Shown piece after piece: positions 12,301 to 25,661 of a stretch of DNA of 64,000 nt; position 1 is the first letter of the stretch; every line of letters starts with the position of its first letter. Under the pieces are notes generated by a model. That model was not told the DNA's origin. It was given only the letters and a program-made list of their open reading frames with translations, and searched no databases. The stretch comes from Holacanthus passer (taxonomy: Eukaryota > Chordata > Actinopteri > Pomacanthidae). The stretch is from positions 2,718,001 through 2,782,000 of the forward strand of contig JAFREQ010000047.1 of NCBI GenBank assembly GCA_025331565.1. Direction: 5' to 3'. A program made the translations under genes and the position numbers.

Positions 12301-15300
12301 TGTGAAAGAACAAGATCGAGAGAGAAGAGAACAAGAGAAATCTAGAAAGACGAATGACGAATAAATCATTACCACCTTAAGGGAGGGTACCTGTCGACTT
12401 TGATGAGAATAAATATATTGTAAATTCTCAAGAAAAAAATTGTTCAGAGAACCAGGCCTTTATTTGGTTATATTAGAGGCAGGCCTTTAATTCTCTTTTT
12501 CCTCTTCCCCAGTTAACCCTAACTCAAAGCTTCCTCCATGTTTACATGTCTTGATAAATTCAGTATAATGTTTGTTTTGTTTTTTTTTCTTTACAACCAT
12601 AAACTGCCATGAAAGACACTTCCTCCAGAATGATCACATTCAAAGTCTTGCAGTGTTGAGTTTTGTTATAGCTTAATATTGATCAGGAGTACAGCAAAGA
12701 AGAAGCATCTGGACTTAATTAGAGTATGAATATATTATTTCTGTTAAAAAAAAGCGAAACCTCAAGCAGCGGAGTGATGAGTATAACATGACTCTGCTGT
12801 TTGTACTGATGGAATTAGTTCAATGAAAATGGACATTATACTCAATTTACCATGTGAGTTGTAGTAGGCTACAGGTAATTTCAATCCCCTCAGTGTCTTG
12901 TTACATAGTCTGTATTAGCAACAATGGGCCATTATTTGAATATGTGCTTTTATATAAGAATTTATAGTTGATAGTCTAACTGAGAATACTGGGTCTGTAG
13001 TATCTACAGAATATTGATCAATAAAACCATTTTAACTTGAGTTAATGGATGGCTGGGAGGAGATGAAAAGAGAATAGAAATAGAAATGGTCAGAGACCTC
13101 AGGAGGAATAATGCACTGGCCAGTATGTGTTTCTCACCAGTGTTTGTTTTTGGACGCCATAATGTGAAGGTGAAGGGGAGTCAGAGCTCTTGCTGTTGGG
13201 AATCAGAAGACAGAATAAGAGGTTGTTTCCTGGTAAAGAGTTTTTGAGGCACACATCACTGAGATGTAGCCATGTAAGTGCTTCCCAGTCAATTACTCGC
13301 TTTGCTCTCGTCTGAGGGGAAAAAAAACCCGAAGTGATTTAATATGGAGAGTCCAAGTAACCAAACAAAATGGTGAAATAACCTCTCTGCTTTGTCTTTT
13401 ATTTTTTCACTTGCTTCAAATTCTGCATCCAATCAACCAATATTAGGAAGGAAGGAAAACAAAAATGATTATTTGTATGCATGATTGGAGCATATGCTCT
13501 TCAATCAAACCTAATGTGTTGTTGTGCACTCCTGCCTCAGGAGAGGAAGGACTCAAGCATTAAATGAAAGAACCTTTTTCAAGAATGGACATAAATTATG
13601 TTTTAGTTTGGGGAAACCTTTTCACGTTAAAGATTATAAACACTCAACCATCAATCGTCGTGGATTAAGGGACCCCAGTCACTTTGATTCACTCAGAAAA
13701 ATCACTCCAGGTGATTTTCGATGAATAATTTTGCATGTTTGCATTTTGCACGATATTGAGAGCTGAAATAGAAAAAATACTTGAACTGAAGCGTCGACAT
13801 TGACTTCCAAAGATGCAATGGATGGTTCTGTTTGTGATTCATGAATCGTCTTTGTGATTCATTTGTGAATTCTGTTTAGTTTGTGCATATTTCCTTAATA
13901 ACTACTAGCTAGTTTCAAAGTAGTCATTAGCTGAAGATTTCCACCATTTAACTTCAGGAACGTCTTAGATAGTAAATGCTTTCTAAATACTAAATGGTAA
14001 TATGTAAATCAGTAAAATCAACTTAAAAGCAATCAACTGTGGAAACAGGAAGTCATTCTGGCCTCATCAGCTGTAACATCACTTCCAAACATTTGACGGT
14101 CCAAGAGATCTATTACACTTACCAGACAATTCTTTGTAGGTATGAGTCTGTTTATGTGTCCATACATGGAGAAATATGTGTTTTTGATCATAGTATTCAC
14201 GTAGTTTAGAGTGAGACGAAAGTATCCAAACATTAACCTAACCAGTGTTGTTTGGTCATTTATGCTTATGTTATTTTTGTGAAATGTAATTCCATAGAAG
14301 TTGCACTATTTTGAAACCTCATTTTGATCTATTGTTGATCATATTATCTCTGTTACTCTTCAGTCTCATATATTAGCAAATTAAAATTGGGTTTGTCATT
14401 TGGTTCACTTAAGTAGGCAGCAGTTACACCTGGCACTTACTGGGTGTAAGTATTTAAATATTCAGTTTCAACTAATTGTTGCATGGTGCAACTCTTTTCA
14501 ATTTAGTGATGCATAAATCTCCACTTAGTTAATTTAACACTTGACGCTTATCTTATAATTAGGTAAAGTTCGAGCTTAGGCACAGCTGGTGCAATGGCTC
14601 CTGGAAGTAACAATTTTCTGCCAATGTGAAATATTAGTTTTAGTGAAAAAGATAAGTTGTACTTACGTGAAAGTTGGTGCCAGGAAGCTTATACTTCAGC
14701 CAGAGGACAGCTGAGAGGAAGGAAGCAAGACGGCATTTGGCGTGGCTGCCAAAAAGCATCTGCCAAAAATTAGTAGCCCCTGAACAACAGCGGTGCAGCG
14801 TGCCAAGCTGGCTCTGGCATCATGCAGGGAGTCAGAGACAGAAGTAGGCAGAGGATGGAGGGATCAAGGAGAATGGAAAAAAAAAAAACAGAGAGGGGAG
14901 AAGAAAGAGGAAAACGGGGAGAGGTAACAGCATGACAGACAAAGTCAGAGAGAGTAAAAGAAAGATTTAGTGGTCTCTGATCGGCCCTGATGAGCCGCGT
15001 GGTGCACGGGCGTCCCAGAGAGACGAGGAGATGAAGAAAGACAAGAGGAGGAGGAGAAACAAAGAGGGAGCAAGGGAAATTAAAGACAAGGAATTAGACA
15101 TGAGGGCAAGGAGACTGCTGGAGAGGATGTGTGAATGAAATCGTAAGTGAATGAGATCTGTGTTGGGAAAAGCGAATTAAGGCCGATGGTGGGTGAAAGG
15201 GAAGCGGCGACAAAGGGGTGTGAAAATGAAGATTGCTGTGTGGGAGAAAGGGAGAAAGAGAAAGGGGAAGATGGCTATGGAGAGGAACAGCCTTGTAGTA

Positions 15301-18300
15301 GCTGCCAATATGCTGATGGAACTTTTGTGTGTGTGCATTTTTGTTTTAGGGGATTTTTTTTTTTTTATGTGTGTGCAGGTGCTCACTTTCTCTTTATGCG
15401 CATGAATGCACATTTGCCTGCGTGGTTTGGCAGATGCTAAAAGAATTTTTTTTTTTTTTTTTTTAATCGAACAACTTCTCTTTGTCTGCTGCTGCTGCTG
15501 CTGCTAGTATGTGTCATCATTCTCTTTACATCCCACAAGGAAGCCGTTCAAAACCATAAACCCGAGAACATTTTTTTAAAAAGCCACGCTTCACATTTAA
15601 ATGAACAGACAAAGCAGAAATATATTTTTACTTCTTGACTGGGAACATGTGGCTTCACATTATTTCATACTTCTAAGAACACAAGCATTGTGTCAGTCTG
15701 GCGGCTGGTGGCTGCTTAGGGAGCACTGATGTTAAAGTTTCACCATATAAACACAGGAAGAGGTTTTGCTTGTGGTAATAATTCCTCTTTTACATACTAG
15801 ACATTAAGAGGTCCCTTACTATTACACTCATTCTGTGCAAAAACATATTCGAAAGCCTGTCTGAAGCTAATATGAGGCTTCAGCCGTTTATCAAACCAAA
15901 TGGGTTTTTCCCAAAGTTGAAGTCTTTTTAGTATAAAAGCACCCTCAAGTATTTAAAATCCATCTTTATTATTTTATTTTAGCTAGTTATTTAATGGGAG
16001 TTTGAAAAGTTATATGGAAAACATCCAAGAAAAATAAATACACAACATAAGTAGATATAGAAATGACCACTTAAACAGGGTGGGGAACCTTTTTCCTATC
16101 AATGCCATTTCAACGTTTATGACATCCTTCGAAGAGCCATGCTATATTATTGAACGCGTATATCACACTAACCTCTAATGCGATGGCTGGAACTGCTTCT
16201 CTTTGGCGAGTCTGATGTCGGGATGACACTACTCACGGCTGGTATTCCAGGTTTGAGTCAGTCACTCTTGAACAGAACCAAGTTTTTGCGAGAGTCAGTT
16301 TTGAAAAGAACTTCTCACAGCAGTAGGTTGTCCCAAACAGAGATGCAAACTTCAGTGTCTCCTCAGAATGAGAAAATCTTCAGGACGTACATACAGTTTA
16401 TAGAAGTCGAGCAGAGGGAGGTTGCTGTTCGTAGTTTCGAGCTCGTCGTTGCTTTGCAGCTCAGTGATTTTGTGTTGTAGGTTGTCGAGCACATCAGCTG
16501 GTTCCACATTAAACAGCGTAGCAAATTTGTTCAGTTCCTTTGGTTTACTTTTCTTGTCTTGAAACCTCTCGCCAAATGCCTGAAGGAGTTCTGCACACTC
16601 ACCATCATATTCAGATGTCATAGCAAGCTTTTGTTTCTTGCAGAGTAGGAAAATACACAGTATTACCCCCTTTCACTTACACAGATTTTTATTTATGTAT
16701 TTACTTTTTTGTCTTACCAGATTTTTTTTCTGTATTTGCTTTAATATCCACTTTAGTGAAATGACCTGGCTTATTAACATATTAATAGATTCTATTCAAG
16801 CTGAACCATTTTTATGGCATTTAATGTTTAAAAATAAATTCAACAGTGCATTAAGGCCATTTTCAAGGAAAGTAGGAAATTCTGAATAAAGGTTTTCTTG
16901 CATAGTGTTATACAGTGTTATGCAAAAGTCTTGGGCAGTCAGGCACTTAAGGGCAAACTCACCTACAGTATCATCTATCTCCCCTCTTCATTTCTTCATT
17001 TCCTTCAACTCCATTTACATCTTCTGCTCTGTCAACTGCTCCACTTCTGTTTCCTCCCTTATTACATTCAACACATCAGTTTTACTTTTTCATCCGCCCT
17101 GTATTTATTCTGGCTGTTTTTTGGTCACCAGACAGGAGAGGACTTTTGGACATGTCCCTGTTGCTGGTGACAGACAGAGTAAAAGAAGACTTACCGTGAA
17201 AGACACAAATAAAAACTTCAAAACAACAACCATATTTTTAGGTGTAATAAAAGTTTATGCGCAGACAAGCAGATATACGTAGTCTGAAAAAAGTCATTTG
17301 TTGGGAGTGAGAAGTTTACAAGGTGTTTGTATTCTCCCACACTTCTTGCTCTCCTTTTGACATTTTCCATCCCTTCTTCCGCCGCCATCTGTTTTTTTAT
17401 TCAGCTCGTTTTTTGACATTTCGACAGCGATGTCTCTGCTCTTCTGACCACAGCTCACCCAGTCTGACTGCATCCTGTCAGTCTGACACATGGCTGTTGC
17501 CTAAACACACACACACACACACACACACAGACACACACCTGCTTATTTACACATGAATCCTGGCAAGTGCATGCATACACACGTACATGGGCACACAGAA
17601 AGTAAGCAAATATAAAGTCTGTTGTCACATCCAATTTGTCTGCAGAGGAAGAACTACACATCCTAACCATACTCTCGCTCTCTCCCTCTTTCTCTCTAGA
17701 TGCTCCAACCCCAGTTTAAACCCCACAGCATCCAGCAGGTTCTGCTGAGGTTGTTCCAGGTATTTTATATTATTAATTCATCTTTCCATTACCCCGGTAC
17801 TTTGAAATCAGCCAAGTCATTACTTCTCACTCTTGGGCAAAGGCTGAGGGGAACAGATTGTCTTTATTAGACATTCGATCTAACTTGTGACCCAGCTCAT
17901 TGCTTTTTAATGTATCTGTATATCTTTTTTTTTTTTCATTCTGACTCTCAATGCAGTGCAGTGCATTCACATAATGCACTGTGTGCTGTATGTTTAGATA
18001 TCTTAGTCTGGCTCCCTAAGGGCAGAGGGGTGCTCATGTATTTTTCATGGAGGCTCTCATAAAGAATTCACCCCAGCATTGAGAGCAGGATGTATTTTTA
18101 CAATCAGGTCTGGGATGCAGGTTAGCTTATTTAGTGTCCTATTTCATTTCCTGTGATTTGATCATGGCTGTCTATCGCAGGTGATTCCAGGCCGGTCGCC
18201 GTACGGCTCTTGGGATCCAGGACGCTGCCTGCGCTGTGCTGTGGTGGGGAACTCTGGAAACCTCCGCGGGGCCGGATACGGGGCGACCATTGATGGACAC

Positions 18301-18838
18301 AACTACATCATGAGGTGAGAGGGATGGATGCAACAGATAGGTGACAGCGGAGAGTGGATTCAGGGCTGCATTAGATAGAACAAGACTGAAAGGGATGGAG
18401 ATGGAGGCCAAGAGGCCAACTGAGACAGAGGGAGACAGCTCGACAGGAGGAGGGAAGAGAGCATTCACATCGGGAGAGATCACACTGCATACTGTTTGTC
18501 ACATTAAATTTGTGTGCGTCCAAAAGTGAAAGTATTTATTTAAGAAGCAGGCAGCAGATGTGTGTTTCTAATACTATAGATAATCTCACTGTTGAACGCC
18601 GTGCTCCATTCAGCAGAGAGGTCACCTGACACGTGTGAGGTCACCACAGAGCTCTTTATGTCCTAAGAAGCTGAAACGCGTGGACTGTGTCTCTCACATA
18701 CACACCCATGCAGAGAGGCACACAAATCCTTTTGTCTTGCTCCATTCCCCTGGTCTTTTTCGTGCAGCAGTGATGAATCACAGAGCCCGATTGTTGTCAG
18801 TTGGCATGAACACACAGCTATATGTTGTTTCCTGCAGC

Positions 18839-18889
<51 letters not shown>

Positions 18890-20709
18890 GCAGTCACGTG
18901 CTTGTTGCATGAAAGCCTCTGCAGGAATGACTAGTATTTTGTGTTTCTGTGTGCTAAAGGCATTAGCATCCATTAGTGTTGCTCTCTCAGTAGACCTGTG
19001 TGGGCAGCCTCCAACTTCCATCTCCAGTTTTGCTTTGTCATTGCTGTGGTTTGGTTCTCATTTGTTTTCAAAATCAGCTTGGACCGCAGCAGTGCTGCTC
19101 ACCGCCCCCCCCACCACCACCCCCACAGCCCACCTCCTGTCTGTCTGCCTTTTCACTCCCGCGATCTGAATAAACATCTGTTTCACTGACATATGGGTAG
19201 GCACACTCAGTGGCCAGTATTTTTTTTTTTTCAGGTGCTCCTTCCTGTTTACATAAACAGCTCACTCCTCCAAACAGTGAGTCACATCTACTGTAAATAC
19301 AGCAAAAGTCTGCGGTACACAGACAGAGCTGAGTGGTTCAGTTACTGTCTGACTGAAGGTTACATCGGGCAAAATATACTTATTATATCATGTAATAAAA
19401 ACGCTGCTGGAAAGTCCTTCATCAGACTTGTTAAAGCTATGAGTCGAGCCACAAGTAAACAAACAGTGACTGAGAGGTTGGTCTGAACCACATGTAATAA
19501 TACTGTGGGGAACGGAGTCTATCAGGCCCATGGAGCATCATATAATGCGATTCCAAAAAAGTTGGGAAGCTTTGTAAAACATAAAGAAAACGGAATGTGA
19601 TAATTTGCTAATTCTTGTCGACATATACTCAATTGAAAACAGCACAAAGACAATTTATTTAATGTTTTACCTCTTTAATTTCATTGACTAGATGGAGAAC
19701 ACAGTGGAGCATGTAGCAGCTAAGACAATAATGTGTGTAATTGTTTGTTTACAGCTTATTGCGCTGGCCCCAAGTGACCAGAAAATAATTTAATGCAGGT
19801 TTAAGACAATGAAATAAAACTAGCGATCTTCCTAGCTGAATGAAATAAATAGCCCTTTAAGTGTGCCTTTAAAAGCCCTCACGTTGGTTCCAATAGCATT
19901 ACAGAACTGCTATCAAGTCAGCATGAAATGAGATCCCTGTGAAACAGTTTTGGCCCAGCAAAGTGTGACGAGAAGACATATATTTCTATGTGAGCCTGAC
20001 CGAGCCTGACGCAGTTAATGTAAGCTGAAGCACTGAAGTTTGTGTTACCCTGTCACGCAAATGTTGTAACCATATTACAGCTTCACCCTGATTACCATGT
20101 CAAGTAGGTTAGCCCTAGCCGGCGTGACCCTAACCCAACCTCTGCCTCTCATGCTCCTAGGATAAACCTGGCCCCCACGGTGGGCTACGAAGAAGACGCC
20201 GGCAGCCACACCACTCACCACTTCATGTACCCGGAGAGCGCCAAGAACCTGGCGGCCAACGTCAGCTTCGTCCTGGTTCCCTTCAAAACACTGGATCTTG
20301 TGTGGATCACCAGCGCTCTGTCCACCGGCCAGATTCGATTGTAAGAAGACACACACACAGTCACGTTTTCATTATATTGAAGGTCATTACATTGACTTGT
20401 ATTTATTTTTCCTCACCCTGAAATTTAATCACTGGGGACTTGCGGTGGAAGTTCCCATAAGGAAGATGAGTCTCCACAATGTGACAGACAATGTAAACAG
20501 ATTAATGTCCCTACAACATGAGTAATGCACGTCCACACACACACATACAGATATGCATAAGCACGGATTAACACATATGTGCACACAAACACAGAATTTA
20601 ATGAAGTCTGGAAATATAGTGCACACAGCGTAGGGACTAAAATGTTGGCATCCACCATTTCACTTTAAGGCACATAGACACACTAAAGTATAGTTTGCAG
20701 CATAAATAC

Positions 20710-20749
<40 letters not shown>

Positions 20750-22096
20750 CGAGTATAGAGAAGCCAGAACATCGCTGGGCTGGAACAATCTGTCACCTGT
20801 CAATCATCCAGAATTCATAGCTGCAGCAATCACATAAAGTGCTGATTGAATGTGTTTAATCAATTTCTCTCTCTCTCTCTCTCTCAGTACCTACGCTCCA
20901 GTGAAGCAGTTCCTCCGCGTAGATAAAGACAAGGTGTGTATTTTCATCACAATTACTTTTTGGCCGTTCTCTCGCTCACAGTAATATATCAGCGCATACA
21001 CACATAGACACACCGAGTGACCCCGCTTTGCTGCAATTATATCATCCCCTCCCCTATTGTTGATGAAGGATTACAGTTAGATTATAAACCTTTCCTTTGT
21101 TTTAAATAATCTTCTGCTCGCTCTTTAATCCCTGAAAATAAATAAACTCACCACTAATCCCTGCTATGTGAAGACTTTGTGAATATCTTCGCCTGGTCAG
21201 AGACTCTGTTTTTACAGCATCTTTGGAACCAGCCCAGAAATCTAGATTTATAAGATTTACTCCTCCGCTGCGGAGCTCTAAGCAGCCCGAAGCCCTGTTT
21301 GTCGGGACTGAACATCACCTGGAGATAGATGATAAATGTGTAATTACTATTCAGTTGGTTAACAGCGCTTATCATCGATCATAACAATCACAACCTTGGG
21401 GAGTATTAAAATTTAACTTGGCAAAATCTTTTCTTGTTTGGTCGGACCTTTTGAGCATGCAGCAGCTATGATTTGCTTGAGGTTATCTTTCCTGTATTAC
21501 TGTATTTATCAGCGAAAGCAGAGGATTTAACTGTACATAAACTAGGAATATTTGGAAAATATGAGACTGTGGGACGATGCTGAAAAATAAAACATGTAGA
21601 AAATGCTTTCCTTTAAAAATCTTCTCCTCCTACTTTCTCTCTTTGTTGTATCTGTCCACCACCCAGGTCCAGATCTTCAACCCAGCGTTCTTTAAGTACA
21701 TCCACGACCACTGGACCAGACATCATGGGCGCTACCCCTCCACTGGCATGCTAGTACTGTTCTTTGCCCTGCATGTCTGTGATGAGGTCAGTTCTCTTTC
21801 TGCTTTCACATAACCACATACTATAAATCCTTGCATCATGATGAAATCATATTCATCCTGAGGAGATATACAATTATAATCACACGCTTGTTTCCATCAC
21901 CCACCCTTCGACTCTCCTCTAGGTGAATGTGTTTGGTTTTGGGGCTGACAGCCGGGGAAACTGGCACCACTACTGGGAGCAGAACCGCTACTCCGGAGAG
22001 TTCAGGAAGACCGGCGTCCACGACGCAGACTACGAAGCTCAGATCATCCAGCGGCTGGCCAAGGCCGGCAAAATCACTGTATTCCCTGGGAAATAA
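9380..22096 (+). CDS. st3gal2: ST3 beta-galactoside alpha-2,3-sialyltransferase 2
   Basis: Golgi type II membrane enzyme that moves sialic acid from CMP-Neu5Ac to the 3-OH of galactose in Gal-beta1,3-GalNAc on O-glycans and gangliosides. Coding exons: 9380-9721, 17700-17759, 18181-18314, 20161-20340, 20888-20933, 21667-21786, 21923-22096; all have GT-AG borders, matching phases, and give 351 aa (human ST3GAL2 has 350). Short cytosolic tail, signal anchor at about residues 7-28, stem, then the GT29 domain. Sialylmotif L starts at Cys153 (CAVVGNSGNLRG), motif S covers about 260-294 with its Cys at 292, motif III is HYWE at 310-313, and motif VS is HDADYE at 327-332. NVS at 212 is a possible N-glycan site. 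ST3GAL1 is the nearest alternative, but residues outside the motifs (RVKLVP, DWFD, SPVWTR) and the aars1/exosc6 neighbours favour ST3GAL2. The ATG at 9380 has A at -3. Confidence 0.95.
9845..10271. mobile_element. Palindromic non-autonomous DNA element in st3gal2 intron 1
   Basis: The left half contains the TTAGCTTAGCATAA and ACTGGAAACAGG words of a very common fish MITE. The right half (about 10115-10271) is an imperfect reverse complement of the left, ending in the inverted form of the family's AACAGTTCAACATG-type end. This makes one large imperfect palindrome. Related pieces occur at 27114, 55695 and 58753. No coding capacity. Confidence 0.6.
11824..12102 (+). mobile_element. hAT-type MITE in st3gal2 intron 1
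   Basis: Starts with AGGCTGCAATGATCAT and ends with GCTGCAGCTCTAC, imperfect inverted ends of a common teleost family. The interior has family words such as ATAAAATGTCAAAAA, GGTGAAAAA and ACATTTAAGAAGCTGGAA. Length about 280 bases, no protein. A second copy lies in the opposite orientation at 37309-37598. Confidence 0.65.
16076..16621 (-). pseudogene. Decayed hAT-superfamily transposase fragment
   Basis: A minus-strand open frame (16621 to 16352) resembles the C-terminal part of hAT transposases of the GTF2IRD2/ZBED type. It has the FATLFNVEPADVLDNLQ region, then ITELQSNDEL, then LLDFYKLYV. It stops just after LRRH; the match continues in another frame with FASLFGTTYCCEKFFSK, the hAT dimerisation motif, so there is a frameshift. 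A further stop follows near 16235. At 16076 the + strand starts CAGGGTGGGGAACC, a typical hAT terminal end; I could not find the other end. It lies in st3gal2 intron 1, antisense to the host gene, and is a dead relic. Confidence 0.7.
17504..17538. repeat. CA microsatellite
   Basis: Nearly perfect AC dinucleotide run with one G interruption, about 160 bases before the acceptor of st3gal2 exon 2. Confidence 0.9.
18841..18889. repeat. GT microsatellite, perfect
   Basis: Twenty-four uninterrupted GT units in st3gal2 intron 3; the longest pure dinucleotide tract in the window and probably polymorphic. Confidence 0.95.
20715..20747. repeat. CA microsatellite
   Basis: Uninterrupted AC run of about 16 units in st3gal2 intron 4. 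A CT run at 20869-20885 then forms the polypyrimidine tract of the acceptor for the 46-base exon 5. Confidence 0.95.
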
Positions 22097-24141
22097 CCAG
22101 TAAATCACCCTGTGTATCAAATGTTCCAACGCTGGTACGGCAACAGACGCTATAGAGGCTGCTTACAACGTGTTAGATATTCTCGCTTTCACCTACCTGC
22201 ACCAGTTAAAGCAAACTAAATGCTTACAGAAGGCGAGGTGAAACGGTACCAGATAATGTTATTCCATCACTTTCCCTCATATTTGGGAGGTCGCCCACTA
22301 GTCGAGGCTCTGATCGGAGAACGTGGTGTATGCTATTTGGAACCAGGACCAGGTAACATCCAGATCCAAATGTAGTTCTCTTCACTTCGGACTGATCTCA
22401 AAGTGGGAGTGAGAGCCTTAGATTTGACAATAAAGTAATTGGCTCTTTTCAACAGCCAGCGGAAGAGTTGAAAGACAAGACCACATATCTCTTTCCAAGG
22501 GCAGCTTCAAAAAAACAAGTGAGGGCTGGACTGCAGGAGAATTCAACCCATCTCCACGAATACTGACTTTGACTGTGTGCAGCACAGAGAGAGCCGAAGA
22601 GGGGAGGATCCCATGTGCAAATGTCCCACTTCTGGACTCTGGTGTCTAATCCTCATCCATAAATACAGTATGCTGCGTTCTGAAAAGGCCACAGAAACAG
22701 CACCATCAGCATCTAGGAGACTATTGTTCTACAGCCATGTGGTGACAGTAGCTGTGTGTATGAACACTAGGCAGATGGACATAGGCTGTGGACCTGTCAG
22801 AAGCCATTGTGCTGTTGAAAATTTTGAGACTGGAGGACACATTTTCCATCTCATGGACTGTGATTCCCTTGAGAAATAGTTGTTCCCCTCAAATCCTATC
22901 CGAGGCAACACCTCACTTACCACTTTTCACTGTCATAACTCTTTATGCGAGTTCTGCCTCACAAGACGGTGTTACAAGCACCTTGTCCGAGTGTAATGGG
23001 TTGTAAAACGGTTGGTTATAAGACTGTGTGTGAGTTTAGATCGTATGACTTTCGTCTAAACCCCCCCGATCCTTCCCAGGCTCAGCAAGGCCTCGAACAC
23101 CTCGCAGCAGACTCGCAGAAACGCCATCAGGACTTTTGCCTTTTGTCCATTCTGACTCTGAAAGATTGCCACAGCACTGGTGTGACCTTCAGCTTCTGCA
23201 GGGCCAGCTAGCCTGGTTTTAAACACCGCAGCGACCGCTGGCCCCGCTGCAGGCGTTACTCACATCCAGACACGGGGAGAAATGTTCCGGGAGAGTGTCG
23301 GTTTGACTGCATGAGACTCTAATGAGGCCAAAAGTCCATCTCCTGGGATTTCATGTTTGGATGGAGGCACGCTGGTTTCTGGACCACAGTTTAATCCCCA
23401 TGTGGCCTGTCAGGGTCTATTTTGGGAGGGGAGGACTGGGGCATGAACAACCAATTTGACAAAGCCAGCATGAGAAACACATCATTTGTTCCAGTGTTTT
23501 TATGGATGAAAGGAAAAGACGTGGGTTCACTCGCGCCCTCTACACAAACTACCGGGTTCACCGCTTTGGTTTGGAAGGACTGAGACAAAAAACGGAGCTG
23601 CTTCTTTTCCCTTTCACAGACCTGAAACTCCAGCCTGACTTCTGCGTCCCCGTGGAGTTTAGAGACTGTCAGGAAGATCTTGCCCCAGATTAAGGCCCAG
23701 ATGATGGGGTGAAAGGAAACCCCACTGGATCTGGGAATTCTTTAACCTGTCAGCAGCTCGGCATCATTAACCACTAGCCCTGGTCCCTGCCCAGCCAGTT
23801 CACACTTCAGCTACGTCTGGAGGGGGTGGAGCCACCGGACGCCTTAGACTTTACCTCCATATCCTGCACTTCCTGTTCTGATTTTCATGATGATGGCATA
23901 TCCCACTGCAGACTGCAGAGTTCATTTGTTAGTTTTATGTACTGTTTAACGTTGAGTTTACACTTTGGCTGGATTTATATTGTACTATTGGCTCAGATTG
24001 GAATTTCTTTTTCCACCCAGGTGGCACATCAATGGTTTTTATCATGCTTTTAGTATCATCAAATAATAATCGTTTACACATTTAAAGCCTCCAAACAAAT
24101 ATCAGTCGTGGAAGCGCTGCTAGACTGTATTGATAAATAAA
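22097..24141 (+). other. st3gal2: Probable st3gal2 3' UTR
   Basis: No coding frame follows the TAA at 22094-22096. The first good poly(A) signal, AATAAA at 24136-24141, is followed by a GT-containing stretch (AATGTGTGCC), giving a 2.0 kb 3' UTR. Another AATAAA occurs about 50 bases later and a third at 28170, which could serve a much longer transcript. Confidence 0.5.
24136..24141 (+). promoter_or_regulatory. Poly(A) signal, probable st3gal2
   Basis: Canonical AATAAA 2.0 kb after the stop codon, with a GT-rich stretch about 20 bases later, on the strand of st3gal2. Confidence 0.5.
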
Positions 24142-25435
24142 AGCATCAGTGCAAAGCAGAAAATGTGTGCCACAGAGTGGAAGGGAAATAAACGTGTTTG
24201 GTTTGAGCTGATTCTGTAAATCCATCCAAAGATGTGTTTATCAAGAAGCAGCTGGTGGCGGACAAGGAGGAGCACTCAAGGTTCTTATGCAGGTCTGGAA
24301 AATATGGTGGTTGAATAAGGTGCCCCTTCACAACAAGCTAATGTATGCACGAGTTTGAATGATTATTGATCAGTATTATTGACTCAACAGCTGCTTCATA
24401 TTGCGCTGAGAGCTCTGGCTTTTAAGACTCAAATTAGTGTTTATGTCGGTTACAGGATACTTTGAGTCATAAAAGTCAAAAGACAAGTCAGACTTAAAGC
24501 ATTATTTAAATTTTAGGTATTTCTCAATGATATTAAATATTCATGATTAATTAAGCAACATGCAACATTAAAGGAGTGTTTGACCACTAGTAGCACTAAA
24601 GATGCAAACGCTCACAATGCCCACAATCAAACACCCCATTTAAAGCTACTAGTTTATGATTAGATATTGCAAAAGTTTGATTGGTGCACTGAAATGCATG
24701 ACATCACCTTTTTCCAACTGAGCCCCGCCCATTTCAAACCAGATCAGAGCAGGGATGAAAACAAAAAATCTCTTAATTGAAATAACCAAAACTTTGTCAG
24801 ACAAGTATTAAACAGATTTAGAAAACATGTTTTCAGGGCCTTTAATGCTCCTTCAAAACTTTACCACAACTTTTCTTTCCTCAGAAGGAGTCGGTGTATT
24901 GTTTTAGTGACTCATATTGTGCTATACAGTGAGCTATAAAAAGAAATGTGCCACCTCCAAAATGGAAAGGAAAGATACATTTGTGAAAAGAGGCTGTGTA
25001 GGAACCGTGAGTGCAAGCTGCTGCAGCAGATGGTACTTTTATATGAAATAACACCTGTGTATGTGTGAGTCTGCTGTTAGAAGTTCATGGATTTAACCAC
25101 ATGACACTATGAAGCTCGTCCTTTTAGAGTGTTTTATTTTCTACGCGTAGTTTGACCATTGCTCTTGCTGAGAAGCGTTTGAGGTAAACACACACACAAA
25201 ACGAGGAGGGCTGGAGTGTCATACCGCCCCCAGCAGGCAGTGTGAAGAACTGTGCCTCCTCTGCTGATATCAGTTCTGTGTTTGGATGATATTGTGTAAC
25301 CGCACGTGACTCTCATGTATCACCGTTGTTCTTTATCTGCTGTCAATGTTTTTATCCTACTTTGCACATAACAGGTTCGATTGGCTCATTTTAAGGGATC
25401 AGTGCGGCTGATTCTGGACATATCGTTTGTGTTTT

Positions 25436-25448
<13 letters not shown>

Positions 25449-25473
<25 letters not shown>

Positions 25474-25661
25474 ACATTCATGCTTTCGTGCCTTGTCCTG
25501 CCGCTGGACGTCTCTCACCTACAGCTGCTCCATCTGCAACACACACCTGCCTATCTTTGCATTTTTTTAGTCTCACACACACACACACACACCTAGCTGA
25601 GAGCTGTGCCTTCTGAGCTCTATACACACACACACACACCTATACGAAAACACACACACTG
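25449..25661. repeat. Cluster of CA microsatellites
   Basis: Four separate CA runs (at about 25449, 25575, 25624 and 25649) lie within 215 bases downstream of st3gal2, separated by non-repetitive pyrimidine-rich DNA. Confidence 0.85.

Noticed and set aside
16178..16480. 100-codon + strand frame
   Set aside because: Shadow of the minus-strand hAT transposase relic.
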